This document shows, piece after piece, positions 52,855 through 61,554 of a stretch of 64,000 bases of DNA; position 1 is the stretch's first letter, and every line of letters starts with the position of its first letter. The translations under genes and the position numbers were made by a program. This DNA is from Albibacterium bauzanense. GTDB taxonomy: Bacteria; Bacteroidota; Bacteroidia; Sphingobacteriales; Sphingobacteriaceae. The stretch spans positions 806,001 through 870,000 of the forward strand of contig NZ_SMGO01000001.1 of NCBI RefSeq assembly GCF_004339765.1, given 5' to 3'. The notes beneath the pieces are model-generated. The model was not told the origin of the DNA, searched no databases, and saw only the letters and a program-made list of their open reading frames with translations.

Positions 52855-52888
52855 CTAAACAAAAGAATATTTCTTCGTTTGAGGAATG

Positions 52889-52896
52889 CAAATGTA
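52889..52896 (-). promoter_or_regulatory. -7 promoter element of tRNA-Phe
   Basis: TACATTTG on the minus strand matches TAnnTTTG, 34 bases before the mature tRNA 5' end. The 391-base gap 52855-53245 otherwise contains only the inverted repeat at 53071-53122. Confidence 0.5.
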
Positions 52897-53070
52897 GCTT
52901 CTTTTTTCATTTTTGGAAACTTTTTTCTAATAAATTTGGAATTAATTCCAATCAAGAAGGTTTCTTGTTGACTATGAGTGTCTTAATTTTCATCAATAAT
53001 ACGCCTTAATACACAATACAACTACTTTGTATTAGACTTGCTTTACATGCTCTTCTACTCCCATCTGATA

Positions 53071-53122
53071 TCTTCGTTGTGTCTGCGTTTTTTTGCGTGT
53101 TTTAACGCAGATACAACGGAAG
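53071..53122. repeat. Intergenic inverted repeat
   Basis: Arms CGTTGTGTCTGCGTT (53075-53089) and AACGCAGATACAACG (53104-53118) pair with one mismatch, and flanking TCTTC / GGAAGA extends the stem with a bulge. A second, smaller dyad AATACAA / TTGTATT lies at 53015-53033. Neither has a T-run typical of a terminator. Confidence 0.6.
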
Positions 53123-53245
53123 AAGTATTATGAAGGTAATCTAATATATAAAGCAAGGCATTCTTATGAGTAATGCTAATGCAAGTGTTATCAATCAATA
53201 TGCTATCCGAGGCAGAATGGCTCTGCTGAAAGTTTCCTTTAATTT

Positions 53246-55021
53246 TTAATAAAACTCATCTTGCAAAGCTTCTAAAGCAACAGAAAGGTAAGCAATCGGA
53301 GCATTCCAATTTATCGCGATTTCATTGGTTGCATAAGATTCTGAAACATCCGCGTAAGCTTCGCTCGGGACAGAGCTTGGCAATGCTACACCATCTTGCT
53401 CTCCAGGATTTGGACCACCAACTAACATACCAGAAATCGGTTCTTTAACTCCATCTGCAACAGAAGGGCGGTGATGTGGAAACATCGGTGTTTTAGACCC
53501 CAACCCTGTAACATATGAATAACCAGTAGCATTACGACCTAATAAATAATCAAGATTAGCCAGAGCATATCTCAAATATTCTTTATAGCCGGTTAAGCGA
53601 TAAGCCTGAATCAAAGCGATACCTTGATTTGCCGCGTTTGAGTTACTTCCCCAGTTAAAATCACGACGACTTTTACCCATAACTGTTTGATAGGCACTTC
53701 CACTAACACCTGCTATATAAGAATCTGCCATATTAATAATACGATTCTTAAGCATTGTAAAATATTCAGGAGCGATACTATCTAATAGTTTTTCATTTCT
53801 AGCCAGCGTATAATAACCCAATAGCCGAACATTTGACCAGGTAGGCAACGGCATTGAATTGTCAGGAAATATATTCAGCATTTTTAAATATTGTCCATCA
53901 CCGGTTGTAACAGAAAGCTCAGACGCTGCCCAGATAAATTCATCGGTAAAATTTCTATCACCATAAGCACCTGTTGTTACCTTAGGCTCATATTTAGTAT
54001 TCATCTCATCTTGATTGTAGGCAACATTCGGATTCTTTTGTGCCCAGTTCCAAGCAGCAAGCGATGCCTTATAGCAGGAGTCTGCTAATCCGGGAAACTC
54101 AACATTATATTCTTTAAAAACACGACTTGCCTGGGCTAATACTGCAGCAAAATCAAGCGTAGCTGCGGTTCCTTTTTGTACAGCATAGCGAGGGTCTTTG
54201 GTTACTCCCGGCATAACCATTCCATCAAAAGAAGCGTTGGTAAGTTTATGATAGACTCCACCATCTTCAGGATCTTGCATAGTTAGCATCCAGCGTACAT
54301 TCCAAAGAATTTCATCTAGCAAATCAGGAGCTTTATTCGTACTCTCTGGAATAGATAGGTTTAAATCCTTAACATAGTCAGGGAAATCTTCATAAATGGA
54401 AAGCAATGTGCCGGTCGTAATACCAGAATTGACAATGTATTTATTATAATCGCCTGCATCATACCATCCTCGAGAAGCATTTATGATTGTTCCTGCCGGA
54501 CGAGTTGTGGTAGCAGCCGAGGGATGAATTAACACTTTATTATCCGGATGTCCGGTTGTTCGATGCCATTTACCTGCAAACTCTTCTGGCAAGGCTGTAG
54601 ATACACGCTGAAAATAAAAGGCTTTTATGGTAGCTTTGGCCAGTCCGTTATTAACCGAATCTTTAATAGAGAAGGGATAAGAATACCCCAATCCATCTAC
54701 ATAAAGCACATAATCTCCGGGGCTTTTAAAGAATGAAAAATCGGCTATGAAGGTTTTATTCCCATTTAAAGCTGTATCTGCTGATTCTTTTAACTTAAAT
54801 GCGGTTAATACCGTTTTACTTCTATCGCTCGTTAACAAGCTATAGGTAGAAACATTGGGTGATGTAATAATGGCGAATTTAGGTGCATTAGGGTAAAAAC
54901 CCAATTGATTTAGCCGTATACTTTCTGATACCTGACCACCCTTTTCTTGCGAGTAGGCTACAGAACAGAATAATAAAAATAGGCAACAAGTTTTAAGAAT
55001 TAGGCTTATACGGTTTTTCAT
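53246..55021 (-). CDS. Secreted glycoside hydrolase family 9 endoglucanase
   Basis: About 591 residues from the ATG at 55021. A signal peptide ending VAYSQ precedes an Ig-like CelD_N domain (about residues 25-115: RLNQLGFYPNAPKFAII) and a GH9 (alpha/alpha)6 barrel. The catalytic base region GWYDAGDYNKYIVN and the acid region ESYATNEIAINWNAP, with Glu, are intact, as is HHRPSVADG. It should cleave beta-1,4-glucans. The lack of a carbohydrate-binding or secretion-tag domain suggests a periplasmic enzyme. No polysaccharide utilisation genes are adjacent. Confidence 0.93.
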   Translation of the reverse strand: MKNRISLILKTCCLFLLFCSVAYSQEKGGQVSESIRLNQLGFYPNAPKFAIITSPNVSTYSLLTSDRSKTVLTAFKLKESADTALNGNKTFIADFSFFKSPGDYVLYVDGLGYSYPFSIKDSVNNGLAKATIKAFYFQRVSTALPEEFAGKWHRTTGHPDNKVLIHPSAATTTRPAGTIINASRGWYDAGDYNKYIVNSGITTGTLLSIYEDFPDYVKDLNLSIPESTNKAPDLLDEILWNVRWMLTMQDPEDGGVYHKLTNASFDGMVMPGVTKDPRYAVQKGTAATLDFAAVLAQASRVFKEYNVEFPGLADSCYKASLAAWNWAQKNPNVAYNQDEMNTKYEPKVTTGAYGDRNFTDEFIWAASELSVTTGDGQYLKMLNIFPDNSMPLPTWSNVRLLGYYTLARNEKLLDSIAPEYFTMLKNRIINMADSYIAGVSGSAYQTVMGKSRRDFNWGSNSNAANQGIALIQAYRLTGYKEYLRYALANLDYLLGRNATGYSYVTGLGSKTPMFPHHRPSVADGVKEPISGMLVGGPNPGEQDGVALPSSVPSEAYADVSESYATNEIAINWNAPIAYLSVALEALQDEFY

Positions 55022-55085
55022 ATGTAAAGAGGTAAGTATCAATTAAAAATATTGGACAAAATAACTAAAAAAACAAACATCCGTT

Positions 55086-55093
55086 TATATTTG
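55086..55093 (+). promoter_or_regulatory. -7 promoter element of the ABC exporter pair
   Basis: TATATTTG matches TAnnTTTG, 63 nt before the ATG at 55157. Confidence 0.45.
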
Positions 55094-55156
55094 TATCCTC
55101 AATTGTAACAAAAATATCAGAAAGAAAGTCTGAGAGGGAGCGTCTGAAATAATAAG

Positions 55157-56893
55157 ATGGATCAAGATAGAAGCAAGAAAAAAGGAAACTCAAGTATTTT
55201 TAAACTACTAAAGCCTTACTCAGGAATGATCTTTCTGCTGATATTGTTCGCATTACTCAGCAATGCCTTAAATTTATGGATACCTAAAATCATTGGGGAT
55301 GGTATAGATGCGTATGAAAACGGAACCTTTGTATTCCGATCGCTAATTATACAATTCATGATTATTATCGTCATTATATTCATCTTCACCTATTTACAAA
55401 GCGTTATTCAAACCTATGCATCTGAAATGGTAGCACGTGATTTACGAGCAAAACTTTCTGATAGAATATCTGAACAAAGCTTTGAGTATATTGAAACTGC
55501 CAATCCATCGAAATTATTAACCAATTTAACAGCCGATATTGATTCGATTAAACTGTTCGTATCTCAGGCCATTGTATCCTTGGCTTCATCGCTGTTTATC
55601 ATTGTTGGAGCAAGTATTCTATTACTTTCAATCGACTGGAAACTTGCTTTAGTTGTTCTCGCTATCATCCCGATTCTTGGAATTACATTTTATCTGGTAC
55701 TCGGAAAAGTGAGATCATTATTCATTCAAAGCAGAGCGGTTATCGACTGGCTTAATAAAGTTATTAGTGAAAGTATTTTGGGTTCTGCAATTATTCGTGT
55801 AATTAATTCGCAACAGTTAGAATACGATAAGTTTTTAGAAGCAAATACAAAGGCCAAAGATTTTGGACTGGCAATACTTCGACTTTTTGCAGGACTTATT
55901 CCCATAATTATTTTTACAGCTAACCTGGCCGGATTGGCAATTCTATTGCTGGGAGGTAAATTTGTAATTAATGGCAGTATGAGTTTGGGAGATTTCGCTG
56001 CGTTTAATAGTTATTTGGCCCTTCTAATTTTCCCAATACTCGTTATTGGCTTTATGAGTAATGTTATAGCGCAAGCCAGTGCTTCTTATGAACGTATCAG
56101 CAATATTATTGAAACCAAGCCCTTAGAAGAAACAGGTTCAATAACCAGCGCTTTAAAAGGAAAGATTGAACTTCATGCTGTTAATGTTAGTTATGGTCAG
56201 AAACCTGCTTTAAAGAATGTTTCTTTTTCGATTAAACCGGGATCAAAAACTGCAATTATTGGACCTACAGCAGCAGGCAAAACACAGCTCCTGTATTTAC
56301 TTACAGGCTTAATACAACCTGAATCAGGAACAATTGAGTTTGATAATCATCGCATTGATGAGTATCATTCAGAAGCTTTCCATAGCCAGGTAGGCTTTGT
56401 TTTTCAGGATAGTATTATCTTTAACATGAGTATCCGCGAGAATATCGCTTTTAGTGATACGGTAACTGATGAATCCTTGAAAAAGGCAATTGATACTGCA
56501 GAACTAAATAATTTCATTGACGAACTTCCTGATCAATTAAATACAATTGTTTCTGAACGGGGATCAAGCCTTTCGGGAGGGCAAAAACAAAGAATCATGC
56601 TTGCTCGCGCTTTAGCAGTAAATCCAAAAATACTATTGCTTGATGATTTTACTGCCAGGGTAGACAATAAGACCGAAAGCAAAATATTATCAAACATTCA
56701 AAGTAACTATCCGGATTTAACTTTAATATCTGTAACCCAGAAAATTTCATCAATAGAAAAATACGATCAGATTATTTTATTAATGGAGGGTGAAATAATT
56801 GCTACAGGCACGCATCAGGAACTAATGAATTCTTGCCCGGAATATATTCAGATTTCTAATTCACAAAAAAGCACCAGCAACTATGAATTATAA
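55157..56893 (+). CDS. ABC exporter half-transporter with degenerate catalytic residues
   Basis: A 578-residue type IV ABC protein: six membrane segments then a nucleotide-binding domain. Walker A GPTAAGKT (369-376) and signature LSGGQ (472-476) are intact. The Walker B catalytic Glu is replaced by Asp (LLLDD, 496-497) and the switch His by Gln (Q528 in VTQK). The partner encoded next has the complementary defects, so this is the degenerate-site half of a heterodimer like BmrCD or TM287/288. The two genes overlap by 11 bases. Substrate could be a drug, lipid or peptide. Confidence 0.93.
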   Translation: MDQDRSKKKGNSSIFKLLKPYSGMIFLLILFALLSNALNLWIPKIIGDGIDAYENGTFVFRSLIIQFMIIIVIIFIFTYLQSVIQTYASEMVARDLRAKLSDRISEQSFEYIETANPSKLLTNLTADIDSIKLFVSQAIVSLASSLFIIVGASILLLSIDWKLALVVLAIIPILGITFYLVLGKVRSLFIQSRAVIDWLNKVISESILGSAIIRVINSQQLEYDKFLEANTKAKDFGLAILRLFAGLIPIIIFTANLAGLAILLLGGKFVINGSMSLGDFAAFNSYLALLIFPILVIGFMSNVIAQASASYERISNIIETKPLEETGSITSALKGKIELHAVNVSYGQKPALKNVSFSIKPGSKTAIIGPTAAGKTQLLYLLTGLIQPESGTIEFDNHRIDEYHSEAFHSQVGFVFQDSIIFNMSIRENIAFSDTVTDESLKKAIDTAELNNFIDELPDQLNTIVSERGSSLSGGQKQRIMLARALAVNPKILLLDDFTARVDNKTESKILSNIQSNYPDLTLISVTQKISSIEKYDQIILLMEGEIIATGTHQELMNSCPEYIQISNSQKSTSNYEL

Positions 56894-58643
56894 TCTGAAC
56901 GAACTTTTTGAACAAGAGAAAAAGAAGTCGACATACGCCGGGCTTAAAGATCTTTTTAAATTAATAGCGCATGAGAGGAAGAACCTGATCATAGCATTCT
57001 TCACGATCCTGACAGATGCTACTCTTAATCTTCTTGGCCCTTTTATAATCGGTCATACCATTGATAAATATGTAGTAACGAAGGACTTTCATGGAGTATT
57101 GGTTTTTTCGGGGATTTTATTGGCCATGTACATTGGTGCCCTATTCACCAAATACTTACAAACTACATTAATGGGAAGTATTGGTCAGCGTTTATTATAT
57201 ACACTGCGAAATGCTATTTTCAATAAACTGCAATTATTGCCAGTTGCTTTTTTCAATCAGAATAAAGCCGGTGACCTTATCTCGCGCGTTAACAACGATA
57301 CCGATAAGCTAAACCAGTTTTTCTCTCAGTCGTTGATGCAATTTATCAGTAGCATTGCTTTAATGACCGGGGCAAGTATATTCTTGCTATCAATTAATTT
57401 CAAACTGGGTTTAGCTACACTTGTTCCCGCTGTATTGATATTAATTTTCACTCAGCTTGTATCTCCCTGGGTAAAAAGGAAAAATGCGGCTACCTTAAAG
57501 AGCATTGGTGGCATGAGTGCAGAAATACAAGAAAGCCTTAACAACTTTAAGGTTATCATCGCTTTTAACCGTCGGGATTACTTTCGAAAACGTTTTAAAG
57601 AGACCAATCAGGAGAACTATAATGCTGCCATCGGAGCTGGTTTGGCTAATAATATATTCTTGCCCGTTTATGGTTTATTCTCAAGCCTTGCCCAGCTAAT
57701 TGTATTGGCTTATGGTATTTATTTAATTTCTATTGGTGAATTTACAATCGGTTTATTGGTAAGTTACCTTTCTTACGCTGTCAATTTATATAACCCTTTA
57801 AGGCAACTGGCTTCACTTTGGTCAACATTTCAAGTAGCCATGGCAGGTTGGGATCGGATTTCTCAAATACTGTCTTTAGAAAGCAATTTAGCTATTTCTG
57901 ATAGTAACGTTAAAGAACCTTCAGCTGCTTTATTAGAATTTAGAAACGTTTCTTTCGCTTATCCGAATGGAAAAGAAATCTTACATGATATCAATCTGAA
58001 ATTAGAACGTGGTAAAACCTATGCTTTGGTTGGCCCAACCGGAGGAGGAAAAACTACCACTGCATCATTAATGGCACGTTTATATGATCCTACAGAAGGA
58101 AGTGTTCTTCTTGACGGTAAAGATATAAGATCATATAAGCCCGATGAGCGCTCACAAAAAATTGGTTTTATCTTGCAGGAACCTTTTCTATTTACAGACA
58201 CCATACAAGACAATATTCTTTATGGAAACGAGACTTACTCGAATTATAACAGCGAGCAACTAACTGAATTAATACAGACTTCGGGACTGGGAGAGTTACT
58301 AGCTATTTTTGAAAGCGGCCTTGAAACTAAAGTTCTTTCAAGTGGAGATAGCATTAGCTTAGGGCAGCGACAAGTAATTGCATTTATGCGTGCTGTTTTA
58401 AGAAACCCTGAAATACTGATCCTGGATGAAGCCACAGCTAATATTGATACCGTAACGGAGCAATTATTAGAGAAAATATTAAAAAAACTACCCGAAAGCA
58501 CAACGCGGGTTATTATTGCCCACCGTTTGAATACAATAGAGAATGCGGATGAGATATTTTTCATTAATTCGGGAGAAGTAACGCTTGCAGGCTCTTTTAA
58601 TGAAGCTGTTGATAGATTAATGCATGGAAAAAGAAGTAGTTAA
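56883..58643 (+). CDS. ABC exporter half-transporter with canonical catalytic Glu and degenerate signature
   Basis: A 586-residue type IV ABC protein. Walker A GPTGGGKT starts at residue 384, Walker B ends with E516 (ILILDEATANID) and the switch H547 (IIAHRL) is present. The signature is ISLGQ (491-495) in place of LSGGQ. It supplies the Walker motifs of the single competent ATP site, with the signature of the upstream protein. A BmrCD-like multidrug exporter is the best match by architecture; the substrate is unknown. Confidence 0.93.
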   Translation: MNYNLNELFEQEKKKSTYAGLKDLFKLIAHERKNLIIAFFTILTDATLNLLGPFIIGHTIDKYVVTKDFHGVLVFSGILLAMYIGALFTKYLQTTLMGSIGQRLLYTLRNAIFNKLQLLPVAFFNQNKAGDLISRVNNDTDKLNQFFSQSLMQFISSIALMTGASIFLLSINFKLGLATLVPAVLILIFTQLVSPWVKRKNAATLKSIGGMSAEIQESLNNFKVIIAFNRRDYFRKRFKETNQENYNAAIGAGLANNIFLPVYGLFSSLAQLIVLAYGIYLISIGEFTIGLLVSYLSYAVNLYNPLRQLASLWSTFQVAMAGWDRISQILSLESNLAISDSNVKEPSAALLEFRNVSFAYPNGKEILHDINLKLERGKTYALVGPTGGGKTTTASLMARLYDPTEGSVLLDGKDIRSYKPDERSQKIGFILQEPFLFTDTIQDNILYGNETYSNYNSEQLTELIQTSGLGELLAIFESGLETKVLSSGDSISLGQRQVIAFMRAVLRNPEILILDEATANIDTVTEQLLEKILKKLPESTTRVIIAHRLNTIENADEIFFINSGEVTLAGSFNEAVDRLMHGKRSS

Positions 58644-58726
58644 TTCATAATTGTCTGCTTAATTCAATTTCTATATAAATTTTCAAAAAAATATCAAATT
58701 AATTACCCTTGTATTCAATTTAGCTT

Positions 58727-58734
58727 TACATTTG
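58727..58734 (+). promoter_or_regulatory. -7 promoter element of the Cys-rich small protein gene
   Basis: TACATTTG matches TAnnTTTG and ends 4 nt before the ATG at 58739, so the message may be leaderless. A TTG at 58709 is only 15 bases upstream of the box. Confidence 0.45.
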
Positions 58735-58738
58735 TTAC

Positions 58739-59128
58739 ATGTTCAAGAGGCAGATTGCTTTCATACTTATCTTAACGCTAGTAACATCTAGCTTTAGTAG
58801 ATTTTTTATCTATGCTGGCTTCGAACTTAACCGCGATTATATTTCTTCAACACTTTGTGAGAATATAGACATGCCTGAATTACATTGTAACGGACAGTGT
58901 TATTTGGCAAAGAAAATTCAACAAGCTCAGGAAAAGGAGAAAAATAATACACAAGATCAAAAGAAAGGTAACTATCAAGAAGCTTTCATTACTCAAAAGG
59001 TTGTTTTAATAACTCCCTTTACGTATGTAGAGACCTTTACGGCTACGGAAATGCCTTTCGATCTTCCGGTACAGCCAGCAACAATCTTCCACCCTCCAAA
59101 GATCAACTCAAGCATCTTAATAGGATAA
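58739..59128 (+). CDS. Small Cys-motif membrane/secreted protein of a probable copper cluster
   Basis: A 129-residue protein. A hydrophobic N-terminal segment (about residues 5-22) precedes LCENIDMPELHCNGQCYLAKK, a compact cluster of three Cys and one His. A Gln/Lys/Glu-rich charged region (about 60-82) and a beta-rich C-terminus with several Pro follow. I do not recognise a named family, but the CENxxxPxLHCxGxC pattern looks like a metal or heme ligand set. It is upstream of a TonB receptor and a Met-rich lipoprotein, which suggests copper. Function is not assigned. Confidence 0.72.
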   Translation: MFKRQIAFILILTLVTSSFSRFFIYAGFELNRDYISSTLCENIDMPELHCNGQCYLAKKIQQAQEKEKNNTQDQKKGNYQEAFITQKVVLITPFTYVETFTATEMPFDLPVQPATIFHPPKINSSILIG

Positions 59129-59236
59129 ATTTCATTTGTCCGCATTATTAATTCATAAGAAGCTTATATTATTATATAGGTGGGCTATGACCTATAATTT
59201 CATGCTTAGGATATAAAATCCTTCAATATTAACTTA

Positions 59237-61543
59237 ATGAAATCTTTCAGATACTATTATCTGTTGATGGTTTTCGTGGTGCTTTCTATTTCAGCAAATG
59301 CACAAGATGGAACCATTACCGGACATATTTATGACTCGCAGACGCGCCAGCCATTGGTTGGAGTTACAATCAAAAATCAAGCAGAGGCATTGCTCTCTCA
59401 GTCAGAGCAAGGTGGTTATTTTAAGATCAACTTAAATTCACCCGACAGCCTTATTCAGGTTGCTATGCTTGGATACAAAACTCAATGGGTTAAAATCAAT
59501 CAAAATAATAATGACCTCAATATTCAATTGGATGAAGATGCAATTAACTTAAATGAGGTTCGGGTAACCGGATTTAATGAAGGCAGAAGCAATAAAGAAA
59601 CTGCTGGCTCAATTGGGTTAATTACTACAAAAAACATAGAAAGAGGAAATGGTCTTTCTATACAACCGGCTCTGAATTCAATTCCGGGTGTTAAAATGGA
59701 ACAGAGTACTCTTTCTGAAGCAAGAATATCTATCAGAGGAAACGGGGTTCGTGCAAGCTATGGAATCCGGAATATTAAAATATACGTTAACGAAATTCCA
59801 GTTACTGAAGCAGATGGAACAACGCGTATAGAAGCTTTGGATATGAACAGTATTGGACGGGCTGAAATAATTAAGGGCCCGGCATCCAGCATTTACGGAG
59901 CAGGTGTAGGTGGTGTTATTAATTTTCAATTGCAGCGCTCTCCTTATCAGGAACAAAGCATTGAACTAAGCGGCCAAGTAGGTTCTTATAATTTGCATCG
60001 CTTTGCCACAACTTATAGAAATGGTGGTGATAAAATGAATAGCTATGTATCTGTAGGATGGCAAGAATATGATGGCTATAGAGAACATAGCAGCGATATG
60101 CGCCGTTTCATGACTGCTAACTTTCAATTTTTCCCGAGCGACAAGCGTATTATAACCGTACTTTTAAATCGGACAACTCAACATTCGCAAATACCGGGCG
60201 GCTTGACCTTAGATCAGGTTAATACCGATCCGACTCAAGCAAACGCTTCAAACTTAGATAAACAAGCAGGAAGGTATCAAAACTGGACGCGGATTGGTCT
60301 AGGCCAACGCTATCAATTCAATGATCAATTCTCTAATAGCAGCAGTGTTTTTACCTATTTCTATGATTTGGATCATCCTCTACCCTATGCTTATCTGAGA
60401 AATTACTATCAAAGCTACGGAGGTAGAACTCGTTTTACTTACGAACCAAATTTTGCTATTCTTCCAACCCAGTTCACTCTTGGTGCAGAATTCAATAACG
60501 GAATTACCAAAGGATCTCAATTTGTAAACAATCAAGGTACAGAAGGTGCTATAAATTCTACCATTGACTATAACAATGATAATTTCTCATTATTCTATCA
60601 ATCAATCACAGAACTAAGTGAAAATACCGATCTTATTTTAGGTTTAAGTTATAACAGCTTAAATTATAACGTTAAAAACTATCTGGATAAAACACAGAGT
60701 GGGACCAAGAAATTTGACCCGCAAGTTTCACCCAGGATAGCACTTAGCCATAACTTTGGTGAGGCATTAAGCCTGCATGCAAGTGTTAGCTCAGGTTTTT
60801 CTCCTCCTTCTAGTTCAGAAATAAAAAATGTAGACGGACTTATTAATCCTGAAATTCAGGCAGAAAAAGCCATAAATTATGAAATTAATGCAAAGGGTAA
60901 TTTATTAAAATCAAAACTGGCTTATGATCTGTCTCTTTTCAAAATGGATATGAAAGGCGAATTAATTGCTCAATCAGTTCAACAAGGCATCACGATCTAT
61001 AATAATTCGGGAAAAACTATCCACAATGGTATAGAGCTTGCCCTGTCTTACCAGCTTTTAAATGAAGAAAATAGTAATATCATTACCAGTCTGCGTCCAT
61101 TCACAGCAATAACTTACTCAGATTTTAAATTTGACGATTATAAAAAACTCAACGCCGATAATGAAGTTATAGCAGACTATAGTGGCAATGAACTTACAGG
61201 TATTGCACCTTGGGTAGTTATGGCAGGATTAGACCTGGAAACAAAACTGGGCTTGTATTTTTATGGTAGTTATTTCTATAATGATAAAACTCCTCTGAAT
61301 GATGCCAATACAGACTATCACTCATCTTACCATATTGTAAATACAAAAATAGGATTTAAAAAACAGCTGAATGAGGTGTTTGTAGTAAATATATATGGTG
61401 GAATAGACAATCTGTTGAATAAAAAGTATAGTTCTATTCTTTCATTAAATGCTACTGGTTTTGGAGGTGCTGCTCCTGCTTATTACAATCCATCTCCTGA
61501 ACGAAATGGCTATGCAGGTCTCAGTATTAAATATTTATTATAA
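59237..61543 (+). CDS. TonB-dependent receptor with N-terminal carboxypeptidase-like domain
   Basis: A 768-residue outer membrane transporter. The signal peptide ends SISANAQ. Residues about 23-105 are a CarboxypepD_reg-like domain (GTITGHIYDSQTRQPLVGVT). The TonB box region LNEVRVTGFNE follows, then the plug with IKGPASSIYGAGVGGVINF, and a beta barrel ending in an aromatic-rich YAGLSIKYLL. No SusD-like partner is present, so a metal or siderophore-type ligand is more likely than a glycan. The flanking Cys- and Met-rich proteins suggest copper. It is co-oriented with both. Confidence 0.9.
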   Translation: MKSFRYYYLLMVFVVLSISANAQDGTITGHIYDSQTRQPLVGVTIKNQAEALLSQSEQGGYFKINLNSPDSLIQVAMLGYKTQWVKINQNNNDLNIQLDEDAINLNEVRVTGFNEGRSNKETAGSIGLITTKNIERGNGLSIQPALNSIPGVKMEQSTLSEARISIRGNGVRASYGIRNIKIYVNEIPVTEADGTTRIEALDMNSIGRAEIIKGPASSIYGAGVGGVINFQLQRSPYQEQSIELSGQVGSYNLHRFATTYRNGGDKMNSYVSVGWQEYDGYREHSSDMRRFMTANFQFFPSDKRIITVLLNRTTQHSQIPGGLTLDQVNTDPTQANASNLDKQAGRYQNWTRIGLGQRYQFNDQFSNSSSVFTYFYDLDHPLPYAYLRNYYQSYGGRTRFTYEPNFAILPTQFTLGAEFNNGITKGSQFVNNQGTEGAINSTIDYNNDNFSLFYQSITELSENTDLILGLSYNSLNYNVKNYLDKTQSGTKKFDPQVSPRIALSHNFGEALSLHASVSSGFSPPSSSEIKNVDGLINPEIQAEKAINYEINAKGNLLKSKLAYDLSLFKMDMKGELIAQSVQQGITIYNNSGKTIHNGIELALSYQLLNEENSNIITSLRPFTAITYSDFKFDDYKKLNADNEVIADYSGNELTGIAPWVVMAGLDLETKLGLYFYGSYFYNDKTPLNDANTDYHSSYHIVNTKIGFKKQLNEVFVVNIYGGIDNLLNKKYSSILSLNATGFGGAAPAYYNPSPERNGYAGLSIKYLL

Positions 61544-61554
61544 TAAAAAGAACA

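Noticed and set aside
52777-52971. Reading frames of 64 and 76 codons on the plus strand over tRNA-Phe
   Set aside because: They are antisense to the tRNA and its flanks; the peptide GASWNRTSDTRIFS is the well-known artefact of translating the complement of a tRNA gene.
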